Assembly: GCA_945861785.1 (NCBI GenBank)
Contig: CAMAWD010000006.1
Location: forward strand, 62,001-126,000
Direction: 5' to 3'
DNA length: 64,000 nt
Source of the DNA: Rhodoferax sp. OV413
GTDB lineage: Bacteria > Pseudomonadota > Gammaproteobacteria > Burkholderiales > Burkholderiaceae_C
In this document: in pieces, positions 18,153-27,800 of the stretch
How the letters are laid out: every line of letters starts with the position of its first letter
Numbering within the stretch: the first letter of the stretch is position 1
The notes under the pieces: model-generated
Told to the model about the DNA's origin: nothing
What the model saw: the letters and a program-made list of their open reading frames with translations, nothing else
Database searches by the model: none
Translations under genes and position numbers: made by a program

Positions 18153-19193
18153 ATGACGAACCGGCCTTCGAACTCGCGCTACGGCATCGTCCGCAAGTTC
18201 CTCAAATTCCGCGGCGGCCACGTGCCCATGCGGTGCGAGGCCTTCGCGGCAATGTTTGTCGCGCTGACGGCGATCGCCGTCCCAGCGATGGCGCAGGACT
18301 TTCCCGCCCGCAAGCCGATAACGATCGTCGTGCCCTTCGCGCCTGGGGGCTCGACCGACACGGCGGCCCGAATGGTCGCCGAAAGAATGACAGTCTTTCT
18401 CAAGCAGACGGTGTTGGTGGACAACAAGCCCGGAGCGAGCGGCACGATCGGGGCGAACTATGTGGCGCGATCAACGCCCGATGGCTACACTGTAGGTGCA
18501 CTCGGAGGATCCACGACCGTTATCCCGCACTTGATGGGCCCGGTGCCGCCCTACAAGTTCGACGACTTCGTGCTGGTCGGGCAGCTCTGCCTCGTGGAAG
18601 CCGTCATCGTCGCCCGCAAAGACCTGCCGGCCAGCAATTCCCGGGAGCTGATCGCGCTGGCCAAGGCTCAGCCAGGGAAGCTGCAGTACGGCGAAAGCGG
18701 CACGGCCATGCAGTTGGCCTTCGAGTTGTTCAAGAGCACGTCCGGCACGGACATCCTGCGCGTTCCCTACAAGGGCGACGCCCCCGCACTGACCGACGTC
18801 CTCGGCGGGCACATCGACTTGGCGATGGTCTCGCTGGCCGGCGCGGCGGCACACATCAAGGCCGGTACGGTGAAGGTGATCGGCGTGACCTCCGCCGAGC
18901 GTTCGAAGGCCTTTCCCGCTGCGCTCACCATCGCCGAGGCGGGCTTACCCGGCTACGAGGCGGCCGTGACGACCATGCTGGCGGTACCCAGGGGTACGCC
19001 GCAAGCGGTGATCCAGCGATTGAACGAGGCCCTGAATGAGTCGCTCAAAGATCCTGTCGTCATCGACCGATTCACGTCGCTCGGTCTGGGCGCGCAGCGA
19101 CTGTCGCCCGCAGATGCACTGGTGGCGCTTAAAGCCGACCTCGCAAAGGCGGACAAGGTCATCAAGGACGCTAAGATTCCGACCGAGCGCTGA
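18153..19193 (+). CDS. TTT-family (Bug) periplasmic substrate-binding protein
   Basis: A 346-residue Bug protein. The ATG at 18153 follows GGGAGA; about 25 basic residues precede the hydrophobic signal (MRCEAFAAMFVALTAIAVPA, cleavage after MAQ), so an alternative start is 18228. The mature region starts DFPARKPITIVVPFAPGGST. It is the first gene of a seven-gene plus-strand cluster with a PimC/PimD-like pair, hydratase, ADP-forming acyl-CoA synthetase, cyclase and nitronate monooxygenase, and probably captures that pathway's substrate. Confidence 0.9.
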   Translation: MTNRPSNSRYGIVRKFLKFRGGHVPMRCEAFAAMFVALTAIAVPAMAQDFPARKPITIVVPFAPGGSTDTAARMVAERMTVFLKQTVLVDNKPGASGTIGANYVARSTPDGYTVGALGGSTTVIPHLMGPVPPYKFDDFVLVGQLCLVEAVIVARKDLPASNSRELIALAKAQPGKLQYGESGTAMQLAFELFKSTSGTDILRVPYKGDAPALTDVLGGHIDLAMVSLAGAAAHIKAGTVKVIGVTSAERSKAFPAALTIAEAGLPGYEAAVTTMLAVPRGTPQAVIQRLNEALNESLKDPVVIDRFTSLGLGAQRLSPADALVALKADLAKADKVIKDAKIPTER

Positions 19194-19257
19194 TTCGGTT
19201 CCAACGACTTCCGCGGTCCTCGCCCTGGGCGTCGAATACATTCACCCTAAGGTCGCT

Positions 19258-20460
19258 ATGAACAGCCTGTATTCCGACGAAGACGTGGCGTTTCGAAACG
19301 AACTCCGTGCGTTCTTTCAATCCTCAGTTCCGCCAGGCCTGCGCCGCAAGGTCCAGCTTGAACAGAACGTTTCTCCCGAAGAAATGCGGGAGTGGCACAG
19401 AATCCTGGATGCGAAAGGCTGGGCAGCGCCTGCCTGGGACGCGAATTGGGGCGGCACGGGCTGGGGCCCGATGCAGATCCACCTGTACCGGGAACAGATG
19501 CAGTTGGCGCACGCCCCGTTGCCGCTTGCCATGAACATCAACCTCGTGGGCCCGCTGATCATCGCCTTCGGCAGCGACGACCAGAAGACAAGCTTCCTGC
19601 CGCGCATCCGGAACCTCGACTACTGGTTCGCACAGGGCTTTTCGGAGCCGGGTGCGGGGTCGGACCTGGCCGCGCTGCGGACGTCCGCGGTGCGCGATGG
19701 CGACTTCTATGTGGTGAACGGCCAGAAAGCCTGGACGACTTTGGCTCAGTATGCCAACTGGATGTTCGCGCTGGTCCGCACCGAGTCCGGTGGCAGGAAG
19801 CAGGACGGCATCACCTACCTGCTGATCGACATGGCATCGCCGGGCATCACGGTCCGGCCGGTCATCACGATCGACCGCGACCACCATGTCAATGAGGTCT
19901 TCCTCGACAACGTACGCGTGCCCGTGGCCCACCGTGTCGGCGAGGAGAACCGTGCCTGGAATTACGCCAAATTCCTGCTGTCGAACGAGCGGCTGTTCGG
20001 TGCCCGCACCGCGCTCACCAACCTCAAGATCGCCCGAATCAAGGAAGTCGCGGCCGGCGTGATGCAGGACGGAAAACCACTGACGGAGCAGCCGTGGCTG
20101 AAACAGCGGCTTACCTTGCTCGAGATTGAATTGCGGGCACTCGAGATCACCTTCTTGCGCATACTTTTCGAAGTGCAGCAGCGCAAGCCGGGGGAATTCG
20201 ATACCAAGAGCTCAATGCTGAAGATGAAGGGGAGCGAGCTGTTTCAGCGCGCGGACGAAATCATGCTGGAAGTGGCGGGGCCTGCGGCACTGCCGTGCAT
20301 CGAAGGCTTCTTGCAGGGTAAGCCAACGGACCAACTGCCGGTTCCGGAATGGGCGGCGACAGCGTCGCAGAAATACTTCCTGAACCGTGCCGCCACGATC
20401 TACGCGGGGTCCACGGAAGTTCAACACAACATTCTGGCGAAGGCAGCGCTTGGCCTATGA
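19258..20460 (+). CDS. Acyl-CoA dehydrogenase, PimC-like large subunit
   Basis: A 400-residue acyl-CoA dehydrogenase. The start at 19258 gives the standard N-terminus MNSLYSDEDVAFRNELRAFF; longer upstream readings overlap the Bug gene in another frame. Signatures are WFAQGFSEPGAGSDLAALRT, AWTTLAQYANWMFALVRTES and a C-terminal ATIYAGSTEVQHNILAKAAL. The residue where medium-chain enzymes carry the catalytic Glu (IYEGT) is Ala. It overlaps the next gene by ATGA, exactly as in the pair at 6.3-8.6 kb, so the two pairs are probably paralogous systems with different substrates. Confidence 0.85.
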   Translation: MNSLYSDEDVAFRNELRAFFQSSVPPGLRRKVQLEQNVSPEEMREWHRILDAKGWAAPAWDANWGGTGWGPMQIHLYREQMQLAHAPLPLAMNINLVGPLIIAFGSDDQKTSFLPRIRNLDYWFAQGFSEPGAGSDLAALRTSAVRDGDFYVVNGQKAWTTLAQYANWMFALVRTESGGRKQDGITYLLIDMASPGITVRPVITIDRDHHVNEVFLDNVRVPVAHRVGEENRAWNYAKFLLSNERLFGARTALTNLKIARIKEVAAGVMQDGKPLTEQPWLKQRLTLLEIELRALEITFLRILFEVQQRKPGEFDTKSSMLKMKGSELFQRADEIMLEVAGPAALPCIEGFLQGKPTDQLPVPEWAATASQKYFLNRAATIYAGSTEVQHNILAKAALGL

Positions 20461-21641
20461 ACACTTCCATCTTCGAGCCGAGCGACGAACAAAAGCTCCT
20501 CAAGGACAGCATCGACAAGTTCCTCGCCAAACGTTATCCCTTCGATGCACGCCTCCGGGGTACGGGCAAACAGGTCGGGTGGAGCCGCGAAATCTGGGCG
20601 GAACTCGCCAGCCTGGGCATCCTGGCTTTTTCCCTCCCGCAGGAGCATGGCGGCATGGTCGGTGGTCCGCTGGACATGATGTTCGTGATGGAAGCCCTTG
20701 GCCGCGCGTTGGTGGTCGAGCCCTTCGTTCCCACCGTGATCCTGGGGGCGCGCTGCATCGAACTGGCCGGCAGCCCGAAACAGCAACTGGACATCCTGTC
20801 CCGCGTTGCCGATGGCAGCTGTCTGCTGGCGCTGGCCCACTCGGAGCGGCAAGCACGTTACGACCTCGCATCCGTCGCTACCACGGCCCGTCGCAATGGC
20901 CAAGGCTGGGAACTGCGTGGCGAGAAGTTCCTGGTACTCGGTGGTGACACTGCCGACATGCTGATCGTCTCGGCCCGCATCGCGGACGAACCCTTCGGCG
21001 CGCAGGGGCTGGCACTGTTCCTGGTCGATCCAAAAGCACCCGGCGTTGGTACCACGCCTTACATGATGCAGGATGGGCATTACGCGGCGAACATCACGCT
21101 GGCCGACGTTCGGGTGGATGACGCTGATCGCCTGGCGGCTGCAGGTGACGCCCTTCCGGTCGTCGAGGCGGTCATCGGCTGGGCTACTGTCGCGGTCTGC
21201 GCGGAGGCGGTCGGACTGATGGAGAGCATGCTCGAGCTGACAGTCGACTACCTGAAAACGCGCGAACAATTCGGCGTCAAGATCGGCACATTCCAGGTGC
21301 TCCAGCACCGCGCCGTCGACATGCTCACGGCAGTGGAGCAGGCCCGCAGCATCACGCTGGGCGCCCTGGCCGCGTTATATCGCCCTGACCTTGAAGAGCG
21401 TCGCAAGATGGTTTCCGCAGCCAAGGTGCAGATCGGGAAGTCCGCGAAGATGGTTGGCCAAAGTGCCATCCAGCTTCACGGTGGCATCGGCGTGACGATG
21501 GAGTACAAGGTCGGCCATTGCTTCCTGCGCAGCAGCGCGATCGAGGTGCTATTTGGCGACGCCGAGCACCATCTGATGCTGCTCGCAAACCAGGGTGGAC
21601 TCGTGGAACCGACGACAACCGAAGGAATGCAACATGTTTGA
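20457..21641 (+). CDS. Acyl-CoA dehydrogenase, PimD-like small subunit
   Basis: A 394-residue partner dehydrogenase starting at the ATGA overlap. Typical blocks are LALAHSERQARYDLASVATT in the beta domain and DYLKTREQFGVKIGTFQVLQ plus QSAIQLHGGIGVTMEYKVGH in the C-terminal domain. It probably forms the second subunit of a heteromeric dehydrogenase with the product of 19258-20460. Its end overlaps the enoyl-CoA hydratase start by 8 bases, indicating tight translational coupling along the beta-oxidation steps. Confidence 0.85.
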   Translation: MNTSIFEPSDEQKLLKDSIDKFLAKRYPFDARLRGTGKQVGWSREIWAELASLGILAFSLPQEHGGMVGGPLDMMFVMEALGRALVVEPFVPTVILGARCIELAGSPKQQLDILSRVADGSCLLALAHSERQARYDLASVATTARRNGQGWELRGEKFLVLGGDTADMLIVSARIADEPFGAQGLALFLVDPKAPGVGTTPYMMQDGHYAANITLADVRVDDADRLAAAGDALPVVEAVIGWATVAVCAEAVGLMESMLELTVDYLKTREQFGVKIGTFQVLQHRAVDMLTAVEQARSITLGALAALYRPDLEERRKMVSAAKVQIGKSAKMVGQSAIQLHGGIGVTMEYKVGHCFLRSSAIEVLFGDAEHHLMLLANQGGLVEPTTTEGMQHV

Positions 21642-22410
21642 GTTTTTCAAGATCGAGGAGTCGGAGGGCATCGCAGTCGCGACCTTCGAGCGCCTTCCCG
21701 TCAATGCCATGTCCTATGCCGCCTACCGTGATTTCGACGCGCTGTCGCGCTATGTCGAGGCATCGGAGACGATCCGTGTTCTCATCCTTTCGGCGTCGGC
21801 GCAATCGCGCGCCTGGATCGGAGGCGCCGATCTGAACGACCTGCTGGCGTGCGACCCGGAGATGCGCAAGGAGCGCTACGCATTCATCAATGAGATCCTG
21901 CCGCGTTTCTACAACATTGATCGGCCGGTCATCGCGGCGATCAACGGGCCCGCCGTCGGCGTCGGCACGTCGATAGCCGGCATGTGCGACATCCGGGTCG
22001 CCTCCAGCAAAGCCTTCTTCGCAAAGCCCGAGATTGACCGGGGCGTGGTGGCCGGCGGCGGCATCCAACTGCTGCGGGTCGGCATGGCGGCCGGAATCGC
22101 GCGCGAGATGATCTACACGGCCCGCCGCTTCAGCGCGGACGAGATGAAGTCAGCTGGTTTCATCGACCACGTTGTTGAGCCGGAGCAGGTCATGAACAAG
22201 GCAATGGAAATCGCACGGCTGATCGCTACCAAGAGTCTGCCCGCGCTGAAGGCCAACAAGATCTGCAACAACGCTGTCGAGGGATTGAGCTGGCAGGAAG
22301 GCTACAAGCTGACCCAGGATTTTTCCGCCAAGCTGACTGGCGGGTTGGACGCAAAGGAGGGCATCAAAGCCTTTCTTGAAGGTCGTCAGGCGAAGTACCA
22401 AAACCGCTGA
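21634..22410 (+). CDS. Enoyl-CoA hydratase/isomerase family protein
   Basis: A 258-residue crotonase-fold enzyme. The oxyanion-hole regions are visible as WIGGADLNDLLACD and AINGPAVGVGTSIAGMCDIR, and the PEIDRGVVAGGGIQLL block supplies a candidate acid Glu in the PEI position. AAGGA precedes the ATG, which overlaps the dehydrogenase stop. Presumably hydrates, isomerises or ring-cleaves the enoyl-CoA made by the dehydrogenase pair. The exact crotonase reaction cannot be read from the motifs. Confidence 0.87.
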   Translation: MFEFFKIEESEGIAVATFERLPVNAMSYAAYRDFDALSRYVEASETIRVLILSASAQSRAWIGGADLNDLLACDPEMRKERYAFINEILPRFYNIDRPVIAAINGPAVGVGTSIAGMCDIRVASSKAFFAKPEIDRGVVAGGGIQLLRVGMAAGIAREMIYTARRFSADEMKSAGFIDHVVEPEQVMNKAMEIARLIATKSLPALKANKICNNAVEGLSWQEGYKLTQDFSAKLTGGLDAKEGIKAFLEGRQAKYQNR

Positions 22411-22430
22411 GAACCTCGGCAGACACGCCC

Positions 22431-24602
22431 GTGCAACCCATTTTCGCCGGCCGCAAATCGGTCCGACCCCTCTATCGCCATCGCGACCTCGATCGGATGA
22501 TCTCGCCGCATAGCATCGCAATCATCGGCGCATCCAACCGTCCCGGGTCGTTCGGGCTGCGCACGGTCAACAACCTGGTTGGCTTTGACGGGCGCGTCTA
22601 CCCGATCAATCCTAAATACGATCGGATTGCGGACCTTACCTGCTTTGCGTCTCTGGACGCGCTGCCGGAATCGCCCGACTGCGTGGTCATCGCAGTCAAT
22701 CGCGATCTGGTCGAGGAGGCCGTACTGGAAAGCGTCAAGGCGGGAGCGGGCGGAGTGATTGTGTATGCAGGGGGATTCGCTGAGACCGCTCGCGATGACT
22801 TGGTGGCCCTGCAAGACCGGATCGTTCGACATGTCGCGGGCAGTCGCACGCGGCTGATCGGGCCGAATTGCCTGGGGATCACCAACTATGCACGTGGCGC
22901 GCGCATCATGTTTGGGCGCATGCCCGAGCCCAAGCCGCTTGGACCTGGAGCCATCGCGTTGGTGAGTCAGTCAGGTTCTGTGAGTATGTGTTTGGGACAG
23001 GCAGCGGCGCGAGGCATCTCCGTCAGCCACGCCATCCCCGTCGGCAACAGTGCGGACGTAGGCATCGCCGACTTGGTCGCCTACTTGGCCGATGACGATT
23101 CCTGTCGTGCGATTGCATGCATTTTCGAAGGCATCAACGACCCAATCCAACTGATCGAAGCAGCGGGCATTGCACTGTCAGTCGACAAGCCCCTGATCGT
23201 CTACAAGATGGCCGTGGGCGCGGAGGGCGCGACCGCTGCGCTGTCCCACACCGGTGCGCTCGCCGGGGCCCATGAAGCGTACAAGGCGGCACTGACGTCG
23301 GCCGGCGTCGTGATGGTTGATAACCTGGAAGACGTCGTCGAGACCGCCGTGTTCTTCGCCAAGGCGGGCAGACCGCGAGGCCGCGGCGCGGCGGTGGTCA
23401 TCGGCTCAGGCGGGCTGGGTGTCATCGCGGCTGACAAGGCGGAGGAATACGGCGTGCCACTGCCGCAGCCGCAAGGCGAGACTCTGGCGGTGCTCCTGGC
23501 CAACGTCCCGGAATTCGGAGCGGCGCGCAATCCCTGCGACGTCACCGCGCAGGCGCTGAACGACGAGCGGCCACTGCGGGCCTGTGCGGAAGCGATGCTG
23601 TCAGACCCGGCCTATTGCACCATGGTCGTGGTGCACCCATATGCGGACGCCGCGAGCACCGCCCGCCTTCCGCTGTGGGCCGACCTGGCGGCCAAGTACG
23701 ACAAGATCGTATGCAACTACTGGGCAACAGAGGCGTTGGAAGGCCCTGGCGCGCGCGAGTGTGAGGAACAGCCTCACATCGCCACCTTTCGCTCCATGCG
23801 TCGTTGCTTTGCCGCGCTGGCGGCCTGGCATGCGCGCGAGGACCTGCGCCTTCAGGCGCAGGCGTCCAGGCCGGTGCGACTCGTTGATGAGGACGCCAGG
23901 CAGCGGGTCGCGATGGCTCTCGCCGACGCTGCAGGGCGTACGCTGACGGAGCGCGAGGCCAAACAACTGCTGTCACTCTATGGCGTTCCAGTCGTGCACG
24001 AGCGCGTGGTGCAGGACGCCAAGGCAGCCGCCGAGGCGGCTGGAACGATCGGCTTTCCCGTCGCGATCAAGATCGAGAGCCCCGACATTTTGCACAAGAC
24101 CGAAGCCGGCGTGTTGCGCATCGGACTGCGCGACGCGGCAGAGGTGGAAGTGGCCGCCGCCGATATCCTGGCCAAGGCCAGGGCCATCCGACCGGCGCCG
24201 GCGATCAAGGGCGTGCTCGTGCAGCCCATGGTGCCAGCCGGCATCGAAGTCATGATGGGCGGCCGCTTCGATCCCCAATTCGGCCCCCTGGTCGTCACCG
24301 GCCTTGGCGGCGTAATGGTCGAGTTGATGCGCGATACGGCATTGGCGCTCGCGCCCGTATCGCCATCGCGGGCGCTTGAAATGCTGCGTGGACTGCGTGC
24401 CGCCAAGGCGCTGGCCGGTTTCCGCGGCATGCCGGCGGTGGACCTCGATCGCCTGGCAGAGATCGTTGCGCGTTTCTCCGAGTTTGTTGCCGATCACGCG
24501 CAAGCCATCGTCGAGGTTGACGTGAACCCGCTGATCTGCAACGGTGACCGGATCGTCGCCGTAGATGCGTTGATCGTGACCGCGGCGGCGCGGGTGAATT
24601 GA
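22431..24602 (+). CDS. ADP-forming acyl-CoA synthetase, single-chain
   Basis: A 723-residue acetate--CoA ligase (ADP-forming) family protein. Order: CoA-binding Rossmann domain (SIAIIGASNRPGSFGLRTVN), succinyl-CoA-ligase-like domains with LVSQSGSVS and the conserved SHTGALAG whose His273 is the likely phosphorylated residue, then an ATP-grasp domain (TEREAKQLLSLYGVP, FPVAIKIESPDILHKTEAGV, DVNPLI). It would activate a carboxylic acid with CoA, or run in reverse to conserve ATP. A GTG at 22431 is the start used; an ATG at 22497 would cut the N-terminal strand. It follows the hydratase by 20 bases. Confidence 0.87.
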   Translation: MQPIFAGRKSVRPLYRHRDLDRMISPHSIAIIGASNRPGSFGLRTVNNLVGFDGRVYPINPKYDRIADLTCFASLDALPESPDCVVIAVNRDLVEEAVLESVKAGAGGVIVYAGGFAETARDDLVALQDRIVRHVAGSRTRLIGPNCLGITNYARGARIMFGRMPEPKPLGPGAIALVSQSGSVSMCLGQAAARGISVSHAIPVGNSADVGIADLVAYLADDDSCRAIACIFEGINDPIQLIEAAGIALSVDKPLIVYKMAVGAEGATAALSHTGALAGAHEAYKAALTSAGVVMVDNLEDVVETAVFFAKAGRPRGRGAAVVIGSGGLGVIAADKAEEYGVPLPQPQGETLAVLLANVPEFGAARNPCDVTAQALNDERPLRACAEAMLSDPAYCTMVVVHPYADAASTARLPLWADLAAKYDKIVCNYWATEALEGPGARECEEQPHIATFRSMRRCFAALAAWHAREDLRLQAQASRPVRLVDEDARQRVAMALADAAGRTLTEREAKQLLSLYGVPVVHERVVQDAKAAAEAAGTIGFPVAIKIESPDILHKTEAGVLRIGLRDAAEVEVAAADILAKARAIRPAPAIKGVLVQPMVPAGIEVMMGGRFDPQFGPLVVTGLGGVMVELMRDTALALAPVSPSRALEMLRGLRAAKALAGFRGMPAVDLDRLAEIVARFSEFVADHAQAIVEVDVNPLICNGDRIVAVDALIVTAAARVN

Positions 24603-24630
24603 TTTGATGACGTAACGAAGGAGATACGAC

Positions 24631-25656
24631 ATGGGCAGATGGAAGAAGCGGCCGGAAGGCTCCAATTGGGGCGATTTTGGCGCGGACGACCAGCGCGGCC
24701 GCATCAATCTGGTCACGCCGGAAATGCGGAAGGAAGCGGCCCGACAGATCGTGGAAGGCATCTCGTTCTGCCTGAGCCTTCCGCTGGACTACCCCGGGGG
24801 CAACACACTGTTCAAGGCTCGACGCGCGCCTCGGCTGTTTTGCATCACACGGGAACAAGACGCTCCAAACTACAACTTCCCCTGGCGCCTCATGACCTGC
24901 CAGCAGGATCATCTGGACGTCACCTGCGACGATGCGGTAACTTTGTTCACTCAATATTCCACGCAATGGGATGCGCTGTCGCACTACGGCCAGTTTTTCG
25001 ACGCGGACGATGACGGCGAGGCCGAGATGGTGTATTACAACGGCTATCGTGCGGGCGAGCACATCGTTGGCCCCAAGGAGGGAAGCGACGAACCGCGCTC
25101 GAACGCACTCGGCATCCAGAATTTGGCCGAGGCTACCGTGCAGGGACGCGGCACGCTGGTGAACCTGCACGCCGAGTATGGTCTGGAACGCAAGGCGATC
25201 GGTTATGACGACCTGATGCGTGTCATGGAGAAGCAAAAGGTTGAGGTGGCCAAAGGCGACATCTTCTGCATCTATACCGGGTTCGATGATCTGCTGCTGG
25301 GGATGCACAAGAATCCAGATGCCAAGACGTTGCACTCGTCTTGCACCGGATTGGATGGTGGCGACAGCAAACTGCAGAACTGGATCGACGATGCTGGCAT
25401 TGTGGCGATCGCGGCAGACAACACGGCAGTCGAATTCCTACCCGCCCGCAGAACGGCGCCTGGCGCCCGCGCCTTAATGCCGCTGCATGCCCATTGCCTG
25501 TTCAAGCTCGGCATCCACCTTGGTGAGTTGTGGTACTTGAAAGACTTGGCGACATGGCTTCTCGAACACAAACGCAGCAACTTCTTCCTGACGGCGCCTC
25601 CGTTGCGTCTGCCGGGAAGTACCGGATCTCCCCTAACCCCGATCGCCACAGTTTGA
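24631..25656 (+). CDS. Cyclase family (kynurenine-formamidase-like) protein
   Basis: A 341-residue protein of the metal-dependent cyclase family. A strong GAAGGAGA site precedes the ATG. Recognisable parts are the early NWGDFGADDQRGRINLVTPE block, the metal-site region QYSTQWDALSHYGQFFD, which is a variant of the HxGTHxDxPxH motif, and a LVNLHAEYG stretch. Members hydrolyse amides, lactones or esters. Placed after a CoA ligase and before a nitronate monooxygenase it may open a ring or hydrolyse an amide in the same pathway; this is inference. Confidence 0.8.
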   Translation: MGRWKKRPEGSNWGDFGADDQRGRINLVTPEMRKEAARQIVEGISFCLSLPLDYPGGNTLFKARRAPRLFCITREQDAPNYNFPWRLMTCQQDHLDVTCDDAVTLFTQYSTQWDALSHYGQFFDADDDGEAEMVYYNGYRAGEHIVGPKEGSDEPRSNALGIQNLAEATVQGRGTLVNLHAEYGLERKAIGYDDLMRVMEKQKVEVAKGDIFCIYTGFDDLLLGMHKNPDAKTLHSSCTGLDGGDSKLQNWIDDAGIVAIAADNTAVEFLPARRTAPGARALMPLHAHCLFKLGIHLGELWYLKDLATWLLEHKRSNFFLTAPPLRLPGSTGSPLTPIATV

Positions 25657-25964
25657 TGCGGCTTTGGCCCAGTTTCACCACGGCCGGTGTGTTCGACGAA
25701 AAAGGTCATCCTCGCGCCAGCGATTCTGCTACCTTGATCGATTTGTCCGATCTCGGGGTGTTGCCGGTTTTCGAAGCGGCGGGGCCTGCGCGCTGCATCT
25801 GCTAATCGGTAGATTCTCGTGCGTATGGCAAAGCCCAATCTCCAATTTGCCAGCGCGCCGGCGCGACATTGCCGCGGCGGGATGCTGGCGGAAGCTGGAA
25901 CTGAAACGCAGACGCACGCCAAGACCTGAACCGCACGTCCACTACCTCGGAACACACTTGAACC
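25657..25964 (+). other. Intergenic gap without a recognised gene
   Basis: The 308 bases between the cyclase and the nitronate monooxygenase contain a plus-strand open stretch ending at 25805 (including TLIDLSDLGVLPVFEAAGPA) with no family I recognise and no good ribosome site. No clear promoter or terminator was seen. Confidence 0.35.
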
Positions 25965-26948
25965 ATGGCACTCCCGCAGTACATCCGCGACCGGCTCTCA
26001 CTGCCGGTCTTCTGCGCACCGATGTTCAGCATCAGCGGTCCGGACCTGGTCCGGGAAGCCTGCAAGGCCGGCTTCGTCGCTGCCCTTCCGCGCAGGAACG
26101 CCAGTGACCTGACCCAGTTTGACGAGTGGCTGCGCACCATCCGCGCGGACCTCACAGACTATTCAGCCGTCCATCGGGGCGCACCGGTCGGTCCGTTGGC
26201 GGCAAACCTGAACATCCGCGCGGAGCCAGCGGATCTGGAGGCCGACCTCGACGTGTGCCAGCGCCATGGCGTAGAGATCGTTGTCAGTGTCGCCGGCAAC
26301 CCCGCCGAACTGATCCGCCGCGTGCATGGCCGGGGCCTGCTTGCATACCACGATGTCACCAACCTGCGCTTTGCCGAGAAGGCCATCGCAGCCGGCGCCG
26401 ACGGACTGGTATGTATAGGGGCAGGCGGCGGCGGGCATTCCGGAACAATCAGCCATCTGGCGCTGGTGCCGCGAATCCGTGCCATGTTCGACGGTGTAAT
26501 CGTGATGGCAGGGGCAATCGGCACCGGGGCTGCGGTACGCGCGTCAGAGATTTTGGGGGCCGATCTCGCCTATATCGGCACCCGCTTCATCGCGACCCGC
26601 GAATCGATGGCTGCCGACGCCTACAAGCAGATGCTGGTGGACCATACTTCAGCCGATCTGCTTTATACGCCGCAGGTCGCCGGTGTCGCGGCCAACTGGC
26701 TGATACCGTCGATCCGCCGCAATGGACTGGACCCGGAAAACCTGCCACGGCCAACCGCCAAAGGCATGGCCCACGACCATCTTCCGCCGGAAGTAAAGCC
26801 CTGGAAGTCCCTCTGGAGCGCGGGGCAGAGCGTGGACCTCATCCAAGATTGTCCGGACTTCGCGGAATTGGCGCGGCGGTTGCGGCGGGAGTACGTGCAG
26901 GCGTGCGAACTGGCAGATATGGCGTCGGCTGCGCGCGCCGGGCTGTGA
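25965..26948 (+). CDS. Nitronate monooxygenase family protein
   Basis: A 327-residue FMN-dependent TIM-barrel protein of the 2-nitropropane dioxygenase / nitronate monooxygenase group. The phosphate-binding and active-site loops are seen as VCIGAGGGGHSGTISHLALV, including the His next to the flavin, and VMAGAIGTGAAVRASEILGA then YIGTRFIATRES. Members oxidise alkyl nitronates, but many homologues in catabolic operons have other roles such as enoyl-CoA-type reductions. No strong ribosome site; the start gives the usual family N-terminus (LPVFCAPMFSISGPDLVREA). Confidence 0.85.
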   Translation: MALPQYIRDRLSLPVFCAPMFSISGPDLVREACKAGFVAALPRRNASDLTQFDEWLRTIRADLTDYSAVHRGAPVGPLAANLNIRAEPADLEADLDVCQRHGVEIVVSVAGNPAELIRRVHGRGLLAYHDVTNLRFAEKAIAAGADGLVCIGAGGGGHSGTISHLALVPRIRAMFDGVIVMAGAIGTGAAVRASEILGADLAYIGTRFIATRESMAADAYKQMLVDHTSADLLYTPQVAGVAANWLIPSIRRNGLDPENLPRPTAKGMAHDHLPPEVKPWKSLWSAGQSVDLIQDCPDFAELARRLRREYVQACELADMASAARAGL

Positions 26949-27039
26949 TGTATACGCGCCCCGGCGAGGGTTGGCTCTTCGATGCAGAAAAATGAAGGCG
27001 AGGCGGAAATGGGGACAGGACGGGGACGAAGCGCGCACC

Positions 27040-27379
27040 CTGCGGCCACTGCAGGCGGCGGCCATCACTTACCGCATCGCCTTCGGCTAAGCGCGCCGGG
27101 CAGAAGGTCTTGACCCTGCGGGGCGGCTGCACCTGATCCGCTTCCATGGTGTGCTCGCCCCGAACGCCAAGCTGCGCTCGCTGGTGGTGCCGCAGGGGCC
27201 GCCCAAGATGAGGAAGCTCCAGGCGTTGCCGCATCTGGCGTCCAATGCGAAGCCGAGACCGCCCAAGTTGGGCCCGGACGCATCAGCTGGGCACGGCTGC
27301 CCAAGCGGGTGGGCGATATCGATATGCAACACTGCCCGAACTGCGGCGCCGGGGAGCTCAGGATCATCGCCGCCTGAGT
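27040..27379 (+). pseudogene. IS91-family transposase relic
   Basis: Scattered frames read TYRIAFG then a stop, AGQKVLTLRG in a shifted frame, then RLHLIRFHGVLAPNAKLRSL, and finally RISWARLPKRVGDIDMQHCP with the zinc-ribbon-like CPNCGAGELRIIA and a stop near 27377. These are consecutive landmarks of an IS91 transposase C-terminal half with the segment between LTLRG and RLHLIRFHG deleted. That missing segment is what remains at 1-156 on the other strand. Bases 26949-27040 hold nothing else. Confidence 0.7.
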
Positions 27380-27639
27380 CGCTTGCGCTGTCGGACACCT
27401 GTCGCCACGGGCTGCCGCTACCCTGCAGCCGTCGTGGCGCTGCGCGCTGTGTCGGCAAGCCATGGCCAATACCAGGGTCAACCCTGAGACCGGGGTCCAA
27501 TCCTGCGCGCCGTGAACGTTCAAAGACCTGCCAACTCGCCAGCCCCGAACCTCCAGACGCCCGGACTTGCGTACTTCGGCCCTCTGCGGGCTCGGCCGAG
27601 AGCCTTTTCAGGCCCTTTCTTGGGGCGTCCTATGGCGTT

Positions 27640-27800
27640 TGAAAATCCGGTTCCCCCCCCCATGCTGGGGCAAAACCACCACTTTCGTTTGTATGCGCCA
27701 GAAAAGCTGCCCTACGCCATCGACCGTTACACCAACGAGGCGCGGCGCCTGTACGGTCTGATCGACAGGCAACTGGCCCGGATCAACGGCAACATGCGCG
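27640..27800 (+). pseudogene. Glutathione S-transferase (YghU-like) fragment
   Basis: The frame reads MLGQNHHFRLYAPEKLPYAI then DRYTNEARRLYGLIDRQLAR, closely resembling the linker between the thioredoxin and helical domains of YghU-type glutathione transferases. The thioredoxin domain and the rest of the helical domain are absent. A run of nine C bases at 27653-27661 lies just before the conserved block. Confidence 0.6.
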
